Below are positions 18,572-25,959 of a stretch of 64,000 nucleotides of DNA, one piece after another. The notes under the pieces are model-generated. The model was not told the origin of the DNA and did not search any database. It worked only from the letters and a program-made list of their open reading frames with translations. How positions within the stretch are numbered: position 1 is the first letter of the stretch; each line of letters begins with the position of its first letter. The DNA lies in the NCBI RefSeq assembly GCF_014174405.1, contig NZ_JACEGA010000001.1:1765001-1829000 (forward strand). Reading direction: 5' to 3'. Both the position numbers and the translations under genes were made by a program. The stretch is from Variimorphobacter saccharofermentans. Its GTDB lineage: Bacteria; Bacillota; Clostridia; Lachnospirales; Lachnospiraceae.

Positions 18572-19339
18572 ATGAATACTGATTATAAACAAAAGCTATG
18601 GGAGGAGTATTCAAAGAAAAGAACTCCCGAGCTCCAGGAAAAAATCATAATAGAATATGCAGGATTAGTGAAGTTGGTTGCAGGCAGATTGAGTATGTAT
18701 CTTGGTTATAATGTAGAATACGATGATCTGGTTGGATATGGTACTTTTGGATTAATTGATGCGATAGATAAATTCGATTATAATAAAGGCGTAAAGTTCG
18801 AAACCTACGCCTCACTTCGTATTCGTGGAGCTATACTTGACCAAATTCGTAAAATGGACTGGATTCCGAGAAGCATCAGACAAAAGCAACGTAAGATAGA
18901 TTTAGCATATCAGAGTTTAGAAGCAAAGTATGGACGAGCAGCCAATGATGAAGAAGTTGCTCTTGAATTGGATATCTCTGTTGAGGAACTTGAGAATTGG
19001 CAATATCAGACCAAGGTAACCAACGTGGTTTCTTTGGATGAATTTATGGATCAGGGGACGGAAGGAAAGGTTGAGCAAAATCTGACTGCGGAATATGATC
19101 AGCCAGATAAAATAGTTGAGAAACAGGAGTTAAAGGAAATATTAATAAAGACACTGGAAACCTTAACCGAGAAAGAAAAGAAAGTGATTATACTTTATTA
19201 TTACGAAGAATTAACTTTAAAGGAAATTAGCCAAATTCTGGAAGTTTCGGAGTCGCGAATTTCCCAATTACATACAAAAGCGCTACAGAAAATGAAAATG
19301 AAACTTGGCAGTAATATCGAACTTTTGACTAGTTATTAA
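18572..19339 (+). CDS. fliA: RNA polymerase sigma-28 factor (FliA/SigD/WhiG type)
   Basis: Sigma factor for late flagellar genes such as flagellin and chemotaxis genes. Region 2 is recognisable from EYDDLVGYGTFGLIDAIDKF through KFETYASLRIRGAILDQIRK and WIPRSIRQ, which is typical of FliA/SigD. Region 3 follows (about 105-165). Region 4 has a helix-turn-helix with LTLKEISQILEVSESRISQLH. The length of 255 residues fits. An AGGAGG ribosome site precedes the ATG. No anti-sigma FlgM gene is seen nearby. Confidence 0.94.
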   Translation: MNTDYKQKLWEEYSKKRTPELQEKIIIEYAGLVKLVAGRLSMYLGYNVEYDDLVGYGTFGLIDAIDKFDYNKGVKFETYASLRIRGAILDQIRKMDWIPRSIRQKQRKIDLAYQSLEAKYGRAANDEEVALELDISVEELENWQYQTKVTNVVSLDEFMDQGTEGKVEQNLTAEYDQPDKIVEKQELKEILIKTLETLTEKEKKVIILYYYEELTLKEISQILEVSESRISQLHTKALQKMKMKLGSNIELLTSY

Positions 19340-19408
19340 TCATCATACAATCTGATACAAATCAATATCCATTGCGAGGGTAATGGACTATATGATGGGA
19401 GGATAAAA

Positions 19409-21010
19409 ATGAATGGTAAGAATGGGTATTTTCAATTAGCAATAAAAACAGATGGAACATACCTTAAAATCTTTCCGGCAGAAGCAGGAGGCAAGTCGGT
19501 ATTATTTGAGGATATCAGTACCTATCTGATTGACATGAAAATATATGAATACGACAAAATCGCTATTAGTAAAGCACTAGCCGAAGGGAAAAAGGAGACG
19601 GAATTACGACTCACAACGGTTGCTCTTTCTCCGGTTGATGAGCGTATCAGAGTAATTATAGATGATGACCGTATGGCAGCAAAAGCAAGGTTTTACCCGC
19701 CGACAGAGAAAGGAAAGCTATTAACCAAGGAAGACATCGTTAACGAACTGGTACGTAGTGGAGTGAAATATGGCCTGGATGAGTTTGCAATAGCAGATTT
19801 TCTAAAGAACAGGCAGTATTGTACGGATTACATATTGGCGAAAGCAACTCCCGCAGTACAGGGACATGATGCTGTTATTACCTATCATTTTAATACGGAC
19901 TTAACATTAAAACCTAAGACAAATGAAGACGGCTCCGTTGATTTCCATAAGCTGGATATGATCAGCCATTGCCGAAAGAATGATTTGCTGGCTACACTTA
20001 CACCGGTTGATTACGGTAAGCCGGGTATTGATGTTTGTGGCAATGTAATTCAACCGGCAAAGGTTAATAATAGAACACTTCGACATGGTAATAAAGTCTA
20101 TCTTTCAGAGGATGGACTTAGGTTGTATTCCCAGGTTGATGGACATGTTACATTGACCGACGGAAGAGTATTTGTTTCAGATACCTATGAGGTACCTGCG
20201 GATGTGGATTCCTCCACAGGTGATATAGAATATGATGGTAACGTTGTTATCAGAGGTAATGTAATTACCGGCTTTTCTGTGAAGGCAAAGGGAGATATTG
20301 AAGTAAACGGCGTAGTGGAAGGCGCCTATCTAGAAGCCGGAGGACAGATAGTATTAAAGCGTGGAATTCAAGGTATGAATAAAGGAGTCCTGAGAGCAAA
20401 CGGTAATATTATAACGAAGTTTATAGAGAATTCTGAAGTAATTGCAGGAGGCTATATTACAACAGAATCCATTCTTCATAGTAAAGTATCTGCAAAAGGG
20501 GATATTTCCGTAGGTGGAAGGAGAGGCTTTGTTACTGGAGGAGAAATTCGATCCGGTACTATGATCGCCGTGAAAACTGCAGGTTCTCACATGGGAACCA
20601 TCACTTTACTTGAAGTGGGTATCGATCCAAGAATATCGGAGGAAGCCAGAGAACTGGAAAAGAAGCTTGTTTCCCTAACTGCTGAGAAGGAAAGAATGGC
20701 ACTGGGGTTAAGCAATTTCCGTAAGAAATTAACGATGGGCGTTCCAATTACAGATGAAAAAAGACAATTCCTGAAGCAGATTACTCAAAGCAATATAATA
20801 CTCGAGACACAAATTAGGGAAGCCAGAAAGCGTCTTGATGAATTAAGAATAGAGATGAGTAATAATGAATCCGGTATGATAAAAATATCTGATGTAGTAT
20901 ATCCTGGTACAAAGATGGTAATATCTAATGTGGTTTATTATGTACGTGATGAAATTCATCATAGTAAATTCATTCGAGATCAGGCTGACATAAAGGTAGT
21001 ACCCCTTTGA
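19409..21010 (+). CDS. FapA/DUF342 family polymer-like protein
   Basis: The 533-residue protein has an N-terminal region up to about 160. A central DUF342/FapA right-handed beta-helix follows (about 165-420), with repeating short segments such as GDIEVNGVVEGAYLEAGGQ and GVLRANGNIITKFIENSEV. A coiled-coil stretch near 420-485 and a short tail complete it. FapA-family proteins form surface or cytoplasmic scaffolds; in Vibrio one affects flagellar and polar assembly. Location immediately after the sigma-28 gene is common in Lachnospiraceae. The exact role is not known. Confidence 0.85.
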   Translation: MNGKNGYFQLAIKTDGTYLKIFPAEAGGKSVLFEDISTYLIDMKIYEYDKIAISKALAEGKKETELRLTTVALSPVDERIRVIIDDDRMAAKARFYPPTEKGKLLTKEDIVNELVRSGVKYGLDEFAIADFLKNRQYCTDYILAKATPAVQGHDAVITYHFNTDLTLKPKTNEDGSVDFHKLDMISHCRKNDLLATLTPVDYGKPGIDVCGNVIQPAKVNNRTLRHGNKVYLSEDGLRLYSQVDGHVTLTDGRVFVSDTYEVPADVDSSTGDIEYDGNVVIRGNVITGFSVKAKGDIEVNGVVEGAYLEAGGQIVLKRGIQGMNKGVLRANGNIITKFIENSEVIAGGYITTESILHSKVSAKGDISVGGRRGFVTGGEIRSGTMIAVKTAGSHMGTITLLEVGIDPRISEEARELEKKLVSLTAEKERMALGLSNFRKKLTMGVPITDEKRQFLKQITQSNIILETQIREARKRLDELRIEMSNNESGMIKISDVVYPGTKMVISNVVYYVRDEIHHSKFIRDQADIKVVPL

Positions 21011-21068
21011 GAATTGGATAAGATGATCAGTTACGGGCTGTCTGAAGCTCGGAAATGGAGGATGGATT

Positions 21069-21377
21069 ATGTCTTTTAATCCTATTGATATTGTAAGAAC
21101 TCAGGAAGCTTCCCAAATAAGGCATATGGAAAGCCAGAGAGCACAGCATTTACAAGACCAGGGGATTCAAAACTTTCAGAATCTGGTTCGAAAGGAGATT
21201 TCGAAACCAAAAGAGACTGTAAAGACAGAAAATAACGAGTATCGTTATGATGCTAAAGAAAAAGGGAACAATGAATATTATAGTTCCGAAGAGAACAAGA
21301 AAAAGAAGAAAGAAAAAAATGATAAAAAATCAAAGGAACCGCCGAAAAGAAGCGGAGGTTTTGACATATTGATTTAA
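21069..21377 (+). CDS. Small charged hypothetical protein
   Basis: The 102-residue product is strongly charged, with a Lys/Glu/Asn-rich second half and no membrane segment. The N-terminus (MSFNPIDIVRTQEASQIRHME) looks ordered, the remainder disordered. The start is supported by GGAGGAT upstream. I do not recognise a family. It lies between the FapA-like gene and a membrane/coiled-coil gene in the same transcript, so a motility-linked role is only a positional guess. Confidence 0.75.
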   Translation: MSFNPIDIVRTQEASQIRHMESQRAQHLQDQGIQNFQNLVRKEISKPKETVKTENNEYRYDAKEKGNNEYYSSEENKKKKKEKNDKKSKEPPKRSGGFDILI

Positions 21378-21390
21378 TGCTGGAGGAATA

Positions 21391-22083
21391 ATGAACTTAT
21401 TAGAAATCATTCTAATCATTATCGGTATTATTGTGGTGATAATCAGCTGTGTTCTCGTAGATCATAATCAAAAGAAGGATCAGGGGAGCGAAAGAATAAT
21501 ACCTGTTCAGGGCAGTATAACAGAGGAAGATAAGAAGTATTTAATGAAGAAAGTGGAAGAGATCTTATCAGAATCACGTGAAGAAACCATTATTCGCACT
21601 GATGATGCCTTAAGCAAAATATCGAATGAGAAGATTATGGCTGTCAGTGAATTTTCGGATCAGATATTAGAAAAAATTAAGCATAATCATGAAGAAGTAG
21701 TATTTCTTTATAACATGCTTAATGATAAAGAAAAAGAATTAAAAGCAGCAGTAAGGGAGATTGATTCTTCAAGAAGAATGGTCCAGAGTATGATGGAAGG
21801 TAAAGCGGAACAGGAGAAGGTCCAGACAGCTAAGCATACCAGTAGCAGAGGGGTAGCTAAGTCCAAAACTCAGGCAGCACAGCTGGCGAAAAAGGATAAG
21901 GTTGGTAGTAACCCCAACGTTGAATCGGAAAATACTTCTGAAACACCTAATCCAATCGATCATAAAGATCGTATATTGGAATTGAATGCACAAGGCATGA
22001 CTGTATTGGATATCTCAAGACAATTGGGATTAGGTCAGGGTGAGGTTAAGTTAGTTATTGACTTGTATAGAGGGAAAAAATAA
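21391..22083 (+). CDS. Membrane-anchored coiled-coil protein with C-terminal HTH-like segment (DUF6115-like)
   Basis: One membrane helix at residues about 3-23 is followed by a long helical, probably coiled-coil region (about 45-140), a low-complexity linker (about 140-190), and a C-terminal segment around ILELNAQGMTVLDISRQLGLGQGEVKLVIDLYRGKK. That C-terminal segment resembles a short helix-turn-helix, as in sigma-like or DUF6115 proteins found near FapA genes in Clostridia. Function is unknown. A GGAGGA ribosome site is present, and the gene starts 13 bases after the previous stop. Confidence 0.75.
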   Translation: MNLLEIILIIIGIIVVIISCVLVDHNQKKDQGSERIIPVQGSITEEDKKYLMKKVEEILSESREETIIRTDDALSKISNEKIMAVSEFSDQILEKIKHNHEEVVFLYNMLNDKEKELKAAVREIDSSRRMVQSMMEGKAEQEKVQTAKHTSSRGVAKSKTQAAQLAKKDKVGSNPNVESENTSETPNPIDHKDRILELNAQGMTVLDISRQLGLGQGEVKLVIDLYRGKK

Positions 22084-22155
22084 GTCATAAAGTATCAAAA
22101 TATAATAACCTACATTGGTACCTCAAGATAAGTTGAAAGTTGGTGTAAATAGAAT

Positions 22156-22743
22156 ATGAAGCTAAAATACTATATGAGAGGACTTGGGATGGGAATCATT
22201 CTGACGACTCTCATATTATCGGTAAGCGGGAATAAAGAGAAGTTGTCCGATGAAGAAATTAAGAAACGAGCCATGGCATTAGGGATGGAGATGGCCGAGG
22301 TTAAGAACAGTGATGATTCTTTAGACAAAGTACTGGAGAATATCGTTCCTTCTGATAAATCCATATTGGACCCTTCAACAAGTCCATCAGCAACACCTAC
22401 AATAGAACCAAGTCCACAACCGACCATAACTCCAACGGTTGCTCCTACCACAGAACCCAATGAAGAACCGACGGCTGCACCGACATCACAACCTGTTACG
22501 CCTTCCGATAATACACAGATTACAGATATAACAACCGGTCAGGAGATCACCTTTACGGTAGAGAGTGGAATGTCATCGGCTAAGGTGGCTACTTTGTTGC
22601 AAGAAAAAGGGATTATTGAGGATTCAAGCAAATTTAATAAATATATCATAGACCATGGTAAAGCGAATGTCATACGAGTTGGGACGTATACTTTACCCAA
22701 GGGAGCATCCTATGAAGAAATTATTAATACAATCACGAAATGA
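22156..22743 (+). CDS. Anchored MltG/YceG-like protein lacking the catalytic domain
   Basis: The 195-residue protein has an N-terminal membrane or signal segment (about 8-24), a helical region, a Pro/Thr/Ser-rich linker of P-T/P-S repeats (about 70-120), and a C-terminal domain (about 130-195). The last domain resembles the LysM-like N-domain of MltG/YceG: VESGMSSAKVATLLQEKGII, then IRVGTYTLPKGASYEEIINTI. The lytic transglycosylase domain of MltG is absent. It may bind peptidoglycan in the periplasm-like space. It is the last gene before the rpsB promoter. Confidence 0.75.
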   Translation: MKLKYYMRGLGMGIILTTLILSVSGNKEKLSDEEIKKRAMALGMEMAEVKNSDDSLDKVLENIVPSDKSILDPSTSPSATPTIEPSPQPTITPTVAPTTEPNEEPTAAPTSQPVTPSDNTQITDITTGQEITFTVESGMSSAKVATLLQEKGIIEDSSKFNKYIIDHGKANVIRVGTYTLPKGASYEEIINTITK

Positions 22744-22754
22744 TAAAATAGTCC

Positions 22755-22783
22755 TTGCCATCCACATGATGTTATGATATAAT
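22755..22783 (+). promoter_or_regulatory. Sigma-A promoter for rpsB-tsf
   Basis: TTGCCA (22755-22760) and TATAAT (22778-22783) are separated by 17 bases, an almost consensus vegetative promoter. Transcription would start near 22790, leaving a leader of about 100 bases before rpsB. Such leaders often carry the S2-binding autoregulatory structure; I did not identify one with certainty. Confidence 0.8.
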
Positions 22784-22890
22784 TTCGTAGTCAAATTACA
22801 CGCATATTGATTCTTTTCATGGTGCCTTGAAATCATGGTCTGGAAAGGAAATGATATATGCGGAAGAAAACAACCAAATGGAGGTAAATT

Positions 22891-23649
22891 ATGAGCGTAA
22901 TTTCAATGAAACAATTATTGGAAGCTGGTGTACATTTTGGACATCAGACAAGAAGATGGAACCCCAAAATGGCGGAATACATCTACACAGAAAGAAATGG
23001 CATCTATATTATTGACTTACAGAAATCTGTAGGTAAAGTTGATGAAGCCTATAATGCAATTAAGAATGTAGTTGCAGAAGGAGGTACTGTTCTTTTTGTT
23101 GGAACTAAGAAACAGGCACAGGATGCTGTAAAATCAGAAGCAGAACGTTGCGGTATGTTCTACGTAAATGAGAGATGGTTAGGTGGTATGTTAACGAACT
23201 TCAAGACCATCAAGAGCAGAGTAGAGAGATTAAGAGAAATCGAAAGAATGTCAGAGGATGGTACTTTTGATGTTCTTCCTAAGAAAGAAGTTATAGAGTT
23301 GAAGAAGGAATGGGAGAAGCTTGAGAAAAACCTTGGCGGTATCAAGAACATGAAGAAAATCCCGGATGCTATCTTCGTAGTTGATCCTAAGAAAGAAAGA
23401 ATTTGTATTCAGGAAGCACATACATTAGGTATTCCTTTGATTGGTATTGCAGATACTAACTGTGATCCTGAGGAATTGGATTATGTAATTCCTGGTAATG
23501 ATGATGCGATCAGAGCAGTTAAACTGATTGTTTCTAAGATGGCAGATGCTGTTATTGAAGCAAATCAGGGTGTTCAATTAACCGATACTGATGCAGATGC
23601 TGCTAGCTCAGAAGCTGAAGAAGAGATGGAAGAAGCTATTGCAGAATAA
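22891..23649 (+). CDS. rpsB: 30S ribosomal protein S2
   Basis: S2 is a small-subunit ribosomal protein. The sequence begins [25 protein letters not shown], which is diagnostic, and contains the [11 protein letters not shown] region. It ends in an acidic tail rich in Asp, Ala and Glu (about 233-252), typical of Clostridia. GGAGG precedes the ATG. The tsf gene follows by 48 bases, as in most bacteria. Confidence 0.98.
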   Translation: MSVISMKQLLEAGVHFGHQTRRWNPKMAEYIYTERNGIYIIDLQKSVGKVDEAYNAIKNVVAEGGTVLFVGTKKQAQDAVKSEAERCGMFYVNERWLGGMLTNFKTIKSRVERLREIERMSEDGTFDVLPKKEVIELKKEWEKLEKNLGGIKNMKKIPDAIFVVDPKKERICIQEAHTLGIPLIGIADTNCDPEELDYVIPGNDDAIRAVKLIVSKMADAVIEANQGVQLTDTDADAASSEAEEEMEEAIAE

Positions 23650-23697
23650 TGCAATGATCGATTAATACAATTCTTTATTATATGGAGGAATAATACG

Positions 23698-24630
23698 ATG
23701 GAAGTTACCGCTAGTATGGTAAAAGAGTTAAGAGAAATGACAGGTGCCGGAATGATGGATTGCAAGAAAGCTCTTGCAGCTACAGATGGCGATATGGATA
23801 AAGCAGTTGAGTTCTTAAGAGAAAAAGGTCTTGCAGCTGCAGAGAAAAAGGCTGGTAGAATTGCAGCAGAAGGTATTGTTGATACCAACGTTAGTGCAGA
23901 TGGAAAAGAAGCGTCTATCGTTGAGGTTAACAGTGAGACTGACTTTGTTGCTAAGAATGAAATGTTTAAGGATTTTGTTGCAGCAGTAGCAGCACAGATC
24001 ACTAAGTCAAGTGCTAACGATATGGATACCTTTATGGCTGAGAAATGGTCTTTGGATGATTCCAAGACTGTAAAAGAAGCATTAGCTTCTATGATCGCAA
24101 TTATTGGCGAGAATATGAACATCAGAAGATTTGAGAAGATTACTGCTGCGAATGGTTTTGTAGTATCCTATATCCATGGCGGCGGAAGAATTGGTATTCT
24201 TGTTGAAATCGAGAGTAGCGTTAACAATGCTGAAGTTCAGGAAGCAGCGAAGAATGTTGCAATGCAGATTGCAGCATTATCTCCGAAGTATGTGGATCAG
24301 TCTGAAATTCCTGCTGACTTCATTGCACATGAGAAGGACATCTTAAAGGCTCAGATTATGAATGATCCTGCTAATTCTAAGAAGCCTGAGAACATCATTG
24401 AAAAGATGTTGGAAGGTCGTTTAAATAAAGAATTAAAGGAATTCTGTCTTGTTGATCAGGTATATGTAAAGGATAGTGATCTTTCCGTTGGTCAGTATCT
24501 TGCAAATGTATCCAAGCAGGTTGGAGCTCCTGTTTCTGTAAAACGTTTTGTACGCTTTGAAACTGGTGAAGGACTTGAGAAGAAATCCGAGAACTTTGCC
24601 GAAGAAGTAGCAAAACAAATGGGTCAGTAA
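23698..24630 (+). CDS. tsf: Elongation factor Ts
   Basis: EF-Ts recycles EF-Tu by nucleotide exchange. The N-terminal UBA-like domain (MVKELREMTGAGMMDCKKAL) and the core TDFVAKNE motif are present. Length 310 residues is usual. The C-terminal codons (VAKQMGQ) are in near-duplicate at 59929-60018, which I interpret as an attachment-site duplication: the element would have supplied the present last codons and stop. The coding sequence itself is intact. Confidence 0.98.
   Translation: MEVTASMVKELREMTGAGMMDCKKALAATDGDMDKAVEFLREKGLAAAEKKAGRIAAEGIVDTNVSADGKEASIVEVNSETDFVAKNEMFKDFVAAVAAQITKSSANDMDTFMAEKWSLDDSKTVKEALASMIAIIGENMNIRRFEKITAANGFVVSYIHGGGRIGILVEIESSVNNAEVQEAAKNVAMQIAALSPKYVDQSEIPADFIAHEKDILKAQIMNDPANSKKPENIIEKMLEGRLNKELKEFCLVDQVYVKDSDLSVGQYLANVSKQVGAPVSVKRFVRFETGEGLEKKSENFAEEVAKQMGQ
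24607..24623 (+). repeat. Putative attL core in the 3' end of tsf
   Basis: The sequence GTAGCAAAACAAATGGG covers the codons for VAKQMG of tsf. It recurs with one mismatch at 59981-59997, and its last 14 bases recur exactly at 59929-59942. Sequence to the right differs between the copies (TCAGTAA here, AAATTAG there), as expected if this is the crossover core of a site-specific integration. Interpretation is inference; the repeat is seen directly. Confidence 0.6.
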
Positions 24631-24665
24631 TGTTAATTTAGTATAATTTAATAATGAGTAAGTAT

Positions 24666-24726
24666 GAGGCTCTAAAAGCCTGTAACTATCGCATATATGC
24701 GGTTTACGGGATTTTAGGGCCTCTTT
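24666..24726 (+). terminator. Rho-independent-like terminator after tsf
   Basis: A long stem pairs 24666-24685 (starting GAGGCTCTAAAAGCC) with 24704-24723 (ending TTTTAGGGCCTC) around an inner small hairpin with GCATATATGC. A short T run follows. It would end the rpsB-tsf transcript. Under the integration hypothesis it lies on the element side of attL. Confidence 0.75.
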
Positions 24727-24784
24727 AATATTTATTTAAAAACCTCGTAAAACCTCGTGAATCGATATGGAAACTTGAAGCGAT

Positions 24785-24851
24785 TTGCGTAAAATTTGCG
24801 TATACGCAAAACAGAATTTGCGTACAACAATCTTTGGCGAAGTTTACGCAA
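24785..24851. repeat. Cluster of five TTGCGTA motifs (left-end arm-type sites?)
   Basis: TTGCGTA occurs at 24785-24791, 24796-24802 and 24818-24824. Its complement TACGCAA is at 24803-24809 and 24845-24851. The second and third copies in order form the 14-base palindrome TTGCGTATACGCAA. Four more copies are clustered at 59768-59849 beside the putative attR. Clusters at both ends, inside the att cores, resemble integrase or excisionase arm-binding sites. Confidence 0.55.
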
Positions 24852-24915
24852 ATTCCGCAGAATATACAATTAAAATCATTTTCTTTGTCCATCAGTGGCA
24901 GCCCATCACACTTTA

Positions 24916-25074
24916 CTATGGATCAGGAGTTTCTAAAAAATCGGGGTGGCTGTCTTTGATTTTGCTTTTCATATCAACAATTTGTACAATTTCCCTTTCC
25001 AAGGATGTTTTTCCCTGTGCATCATCCACTGCTTCCTGCAGTCCCCTCATGATACTATCAAATTCTTCGCTCAT
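24916..25074 (-). CDS. Short antitoxin-like ORF, possibly truncated
   Basis: A 52-residue frame starting MSEEFDSIMRGLQEAVDDAQGK has an AAAGGTGG ribosome site about seven bases before its ATG. The N-terminus resembles that of short HTH antitoxins of HigA type, which commonly start this way, but the frame stops before any helix-turn-helix would appear. It may be the remains of a toxin-antitoxin gene at the island edge. Family assignment is by eye and weak. Confidence 0.35.
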   Translation of the reverse strand: MSEEFDSIMRGLQEAVDDAQGKTSLEREIVQIVDMKSKIKDSHPDFLETPDP

Positions 25075-25136
25075 TTAGACACCACCTTTACGTTTATTAA
25101 ATATAAGCTTTTATAGCACCTTCTTGCCAATTAACT

Positions 25137-25190
25137 TTACATCGTTTTCTTATCTATAAGTAGCTTCCATAATTCTTTGTAAGAAATCAT
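25137..25190 (-). pseudogene. Fragment of an XRE-type regulator N-terminus
   Basis: The frame reads MISYKELWKLLIDKKTM then stop. Many Cro/CI-like small regulators begin MISYKxLWKxLIDKxM and then continue into a helix-turn-helix. Here the frame breaks exactly where the helix-turn-helix should begin. It lies directly upstream of the antitoxin-like frame at 24916-25074 and on the same strand. It is probably a decayed regulator. Confidence 0.35.
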
Positions 25191-25441
25191 AGATTCACAC
25201 CCATAATAATTATAGTAGATATAAAAAGAATAGTCCATAAATTAATGACATGGCGAATACCGTTTATAAGTTGCTGATTAAGTGTAAGAATTTCATTTTA
25301 GGATGTTACTGTTTAGAATCATTATTCAACATATTCGCTAATTGAGAAAGAGAGCGTTTACTTTATATAATACGTGAATGGAACTATTTCATTTACCGAT
25401 GATGAAGACCTTGGAGAAGTAAACCCCGTGTTTATACGGGA
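25191..25441. other. A+T-rich spacer with a short decayed reading frame
   Basis: No intact gene is visible. A short + strand reading ends at about 25441 (VNGTISFTDDEDLGEVNPVFIRD, shown here without its flanks) and looks protein-like, so it may be a gene remnant. It contains the imperfect palindrome CCCGTGTTTATACGGG near 25425-25440. Confidence 0.3.
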
Positions 25442-25732
25442 TTGAGAAAACAAAGGTCAAGATTTACGACAAACTTACTACCAAACAATGAAGAATATTT
25501 AAAAGAAACTCTTGGAAACAGGGGATATGATTACAATAATTTGGTACAAGTGGAAACATGTACTAAGTACCAAAATATATTTGCTATTATTCCGATAAAA
25601 GAATATAATGATATTAATTATGTACTTTATATTCATAGCTATATCTTGGTTATAAATATAATTAATCATATGGAACAAAAATGTAAATATCTGAATGAAA
25701 AGAGAGAAAGATATGGAAGAATGTTAAAATAG
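25442..25732 (+). CDS. Unrecognised 96-residue ORF, possibly a gene remnant
   Basis: The frame begins with TTG and has no convincing ribosome site. The second half is helical and basic. It directly follows a protein-like fragment in another frame, so it may be the 3' part of a frameshifted gene. I recognise no family. It precedes the small HTH gene of the helicase/R-M block by 27 bases. Confidence 0.3.
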   Translation: MRKQRSRFTTNLLPNNEEYLKETLGNRGYDYNNLVQVETCTKYQNIFAIIPIKEYNDINYVLYIHSYILVINIINHMEQKCKYLNEKRERYGRMLK

Positions 25733-25759
25733 GTCGAAGAAGTGACGGAGGAAATAGCG

Positions 25760-25942
25760 ATGGAATATTTAACAACAATAGAGATGTCTGAAAAGTGGAA
25801 TATTACGCCCAGAAGAATTGGTACTCTTTGCCTAGAAGGTCGTATTGACGGAGTGATTAAGAAAGGTAAAACTTGGCTAATACCAGCTGAGGCAGAAAAG
25901 CCGGCTGATGCTCGGTACAAAAAGATTAAACCAGAACAATAG
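25760..25942 (+). CDS. Small MerR/excisionase-like HTH DNA-binding protein
   Basis: The 60-residue protein (MEYLTTIEMSEKWNITPRRI, then VKKGKTWLIP-like features) has the layout of a short winged HTH: helix, recognition helix around WNITPRRIGTLCLEGRI, and a GKTWLIPA wing. Such proteins regulate restriction or helicase operons, or act as excisionases. ATG 25760 follows ACGGAGGAAA; the upstream GTG at 25742 lacks a site. It lies 17 bases before the large helicase gene, so it probably shares its transcript and may control the block. Confidence 0.65.
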   Translation: MEYLTTIEMSEKWNITPRRIGTLCLEGRIDGVIKKGKTWLIPAEAEKPADARYKKIKPEQ

Positions 25943-25959
25943 AGTACTATTGAAAGGGG

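Noticed and set aside
22790..22890. A riboswitch in the rpsB leader
   Set aside because: The leader is of suitable length but no known riboswitch core could be recognised; an S2-binding leader is possible but not demonstrated.
24785..25078. A 97-codon + strand frame over the left-end repeats
   Set aside because: It runs through the TTGCGTA cluster, has no ribosome site and lies antisense to a better supported minus-strand frame.
25410..25445. A sequence looking like a single CRISPR repeat (palindrome CCCGTGTTTATACGGG followed by ATTGAGAAAAC)
   Set aside because: There is only one copy, no spacers and no cas genes, and the sequence overlaps a protein-like reading frame.
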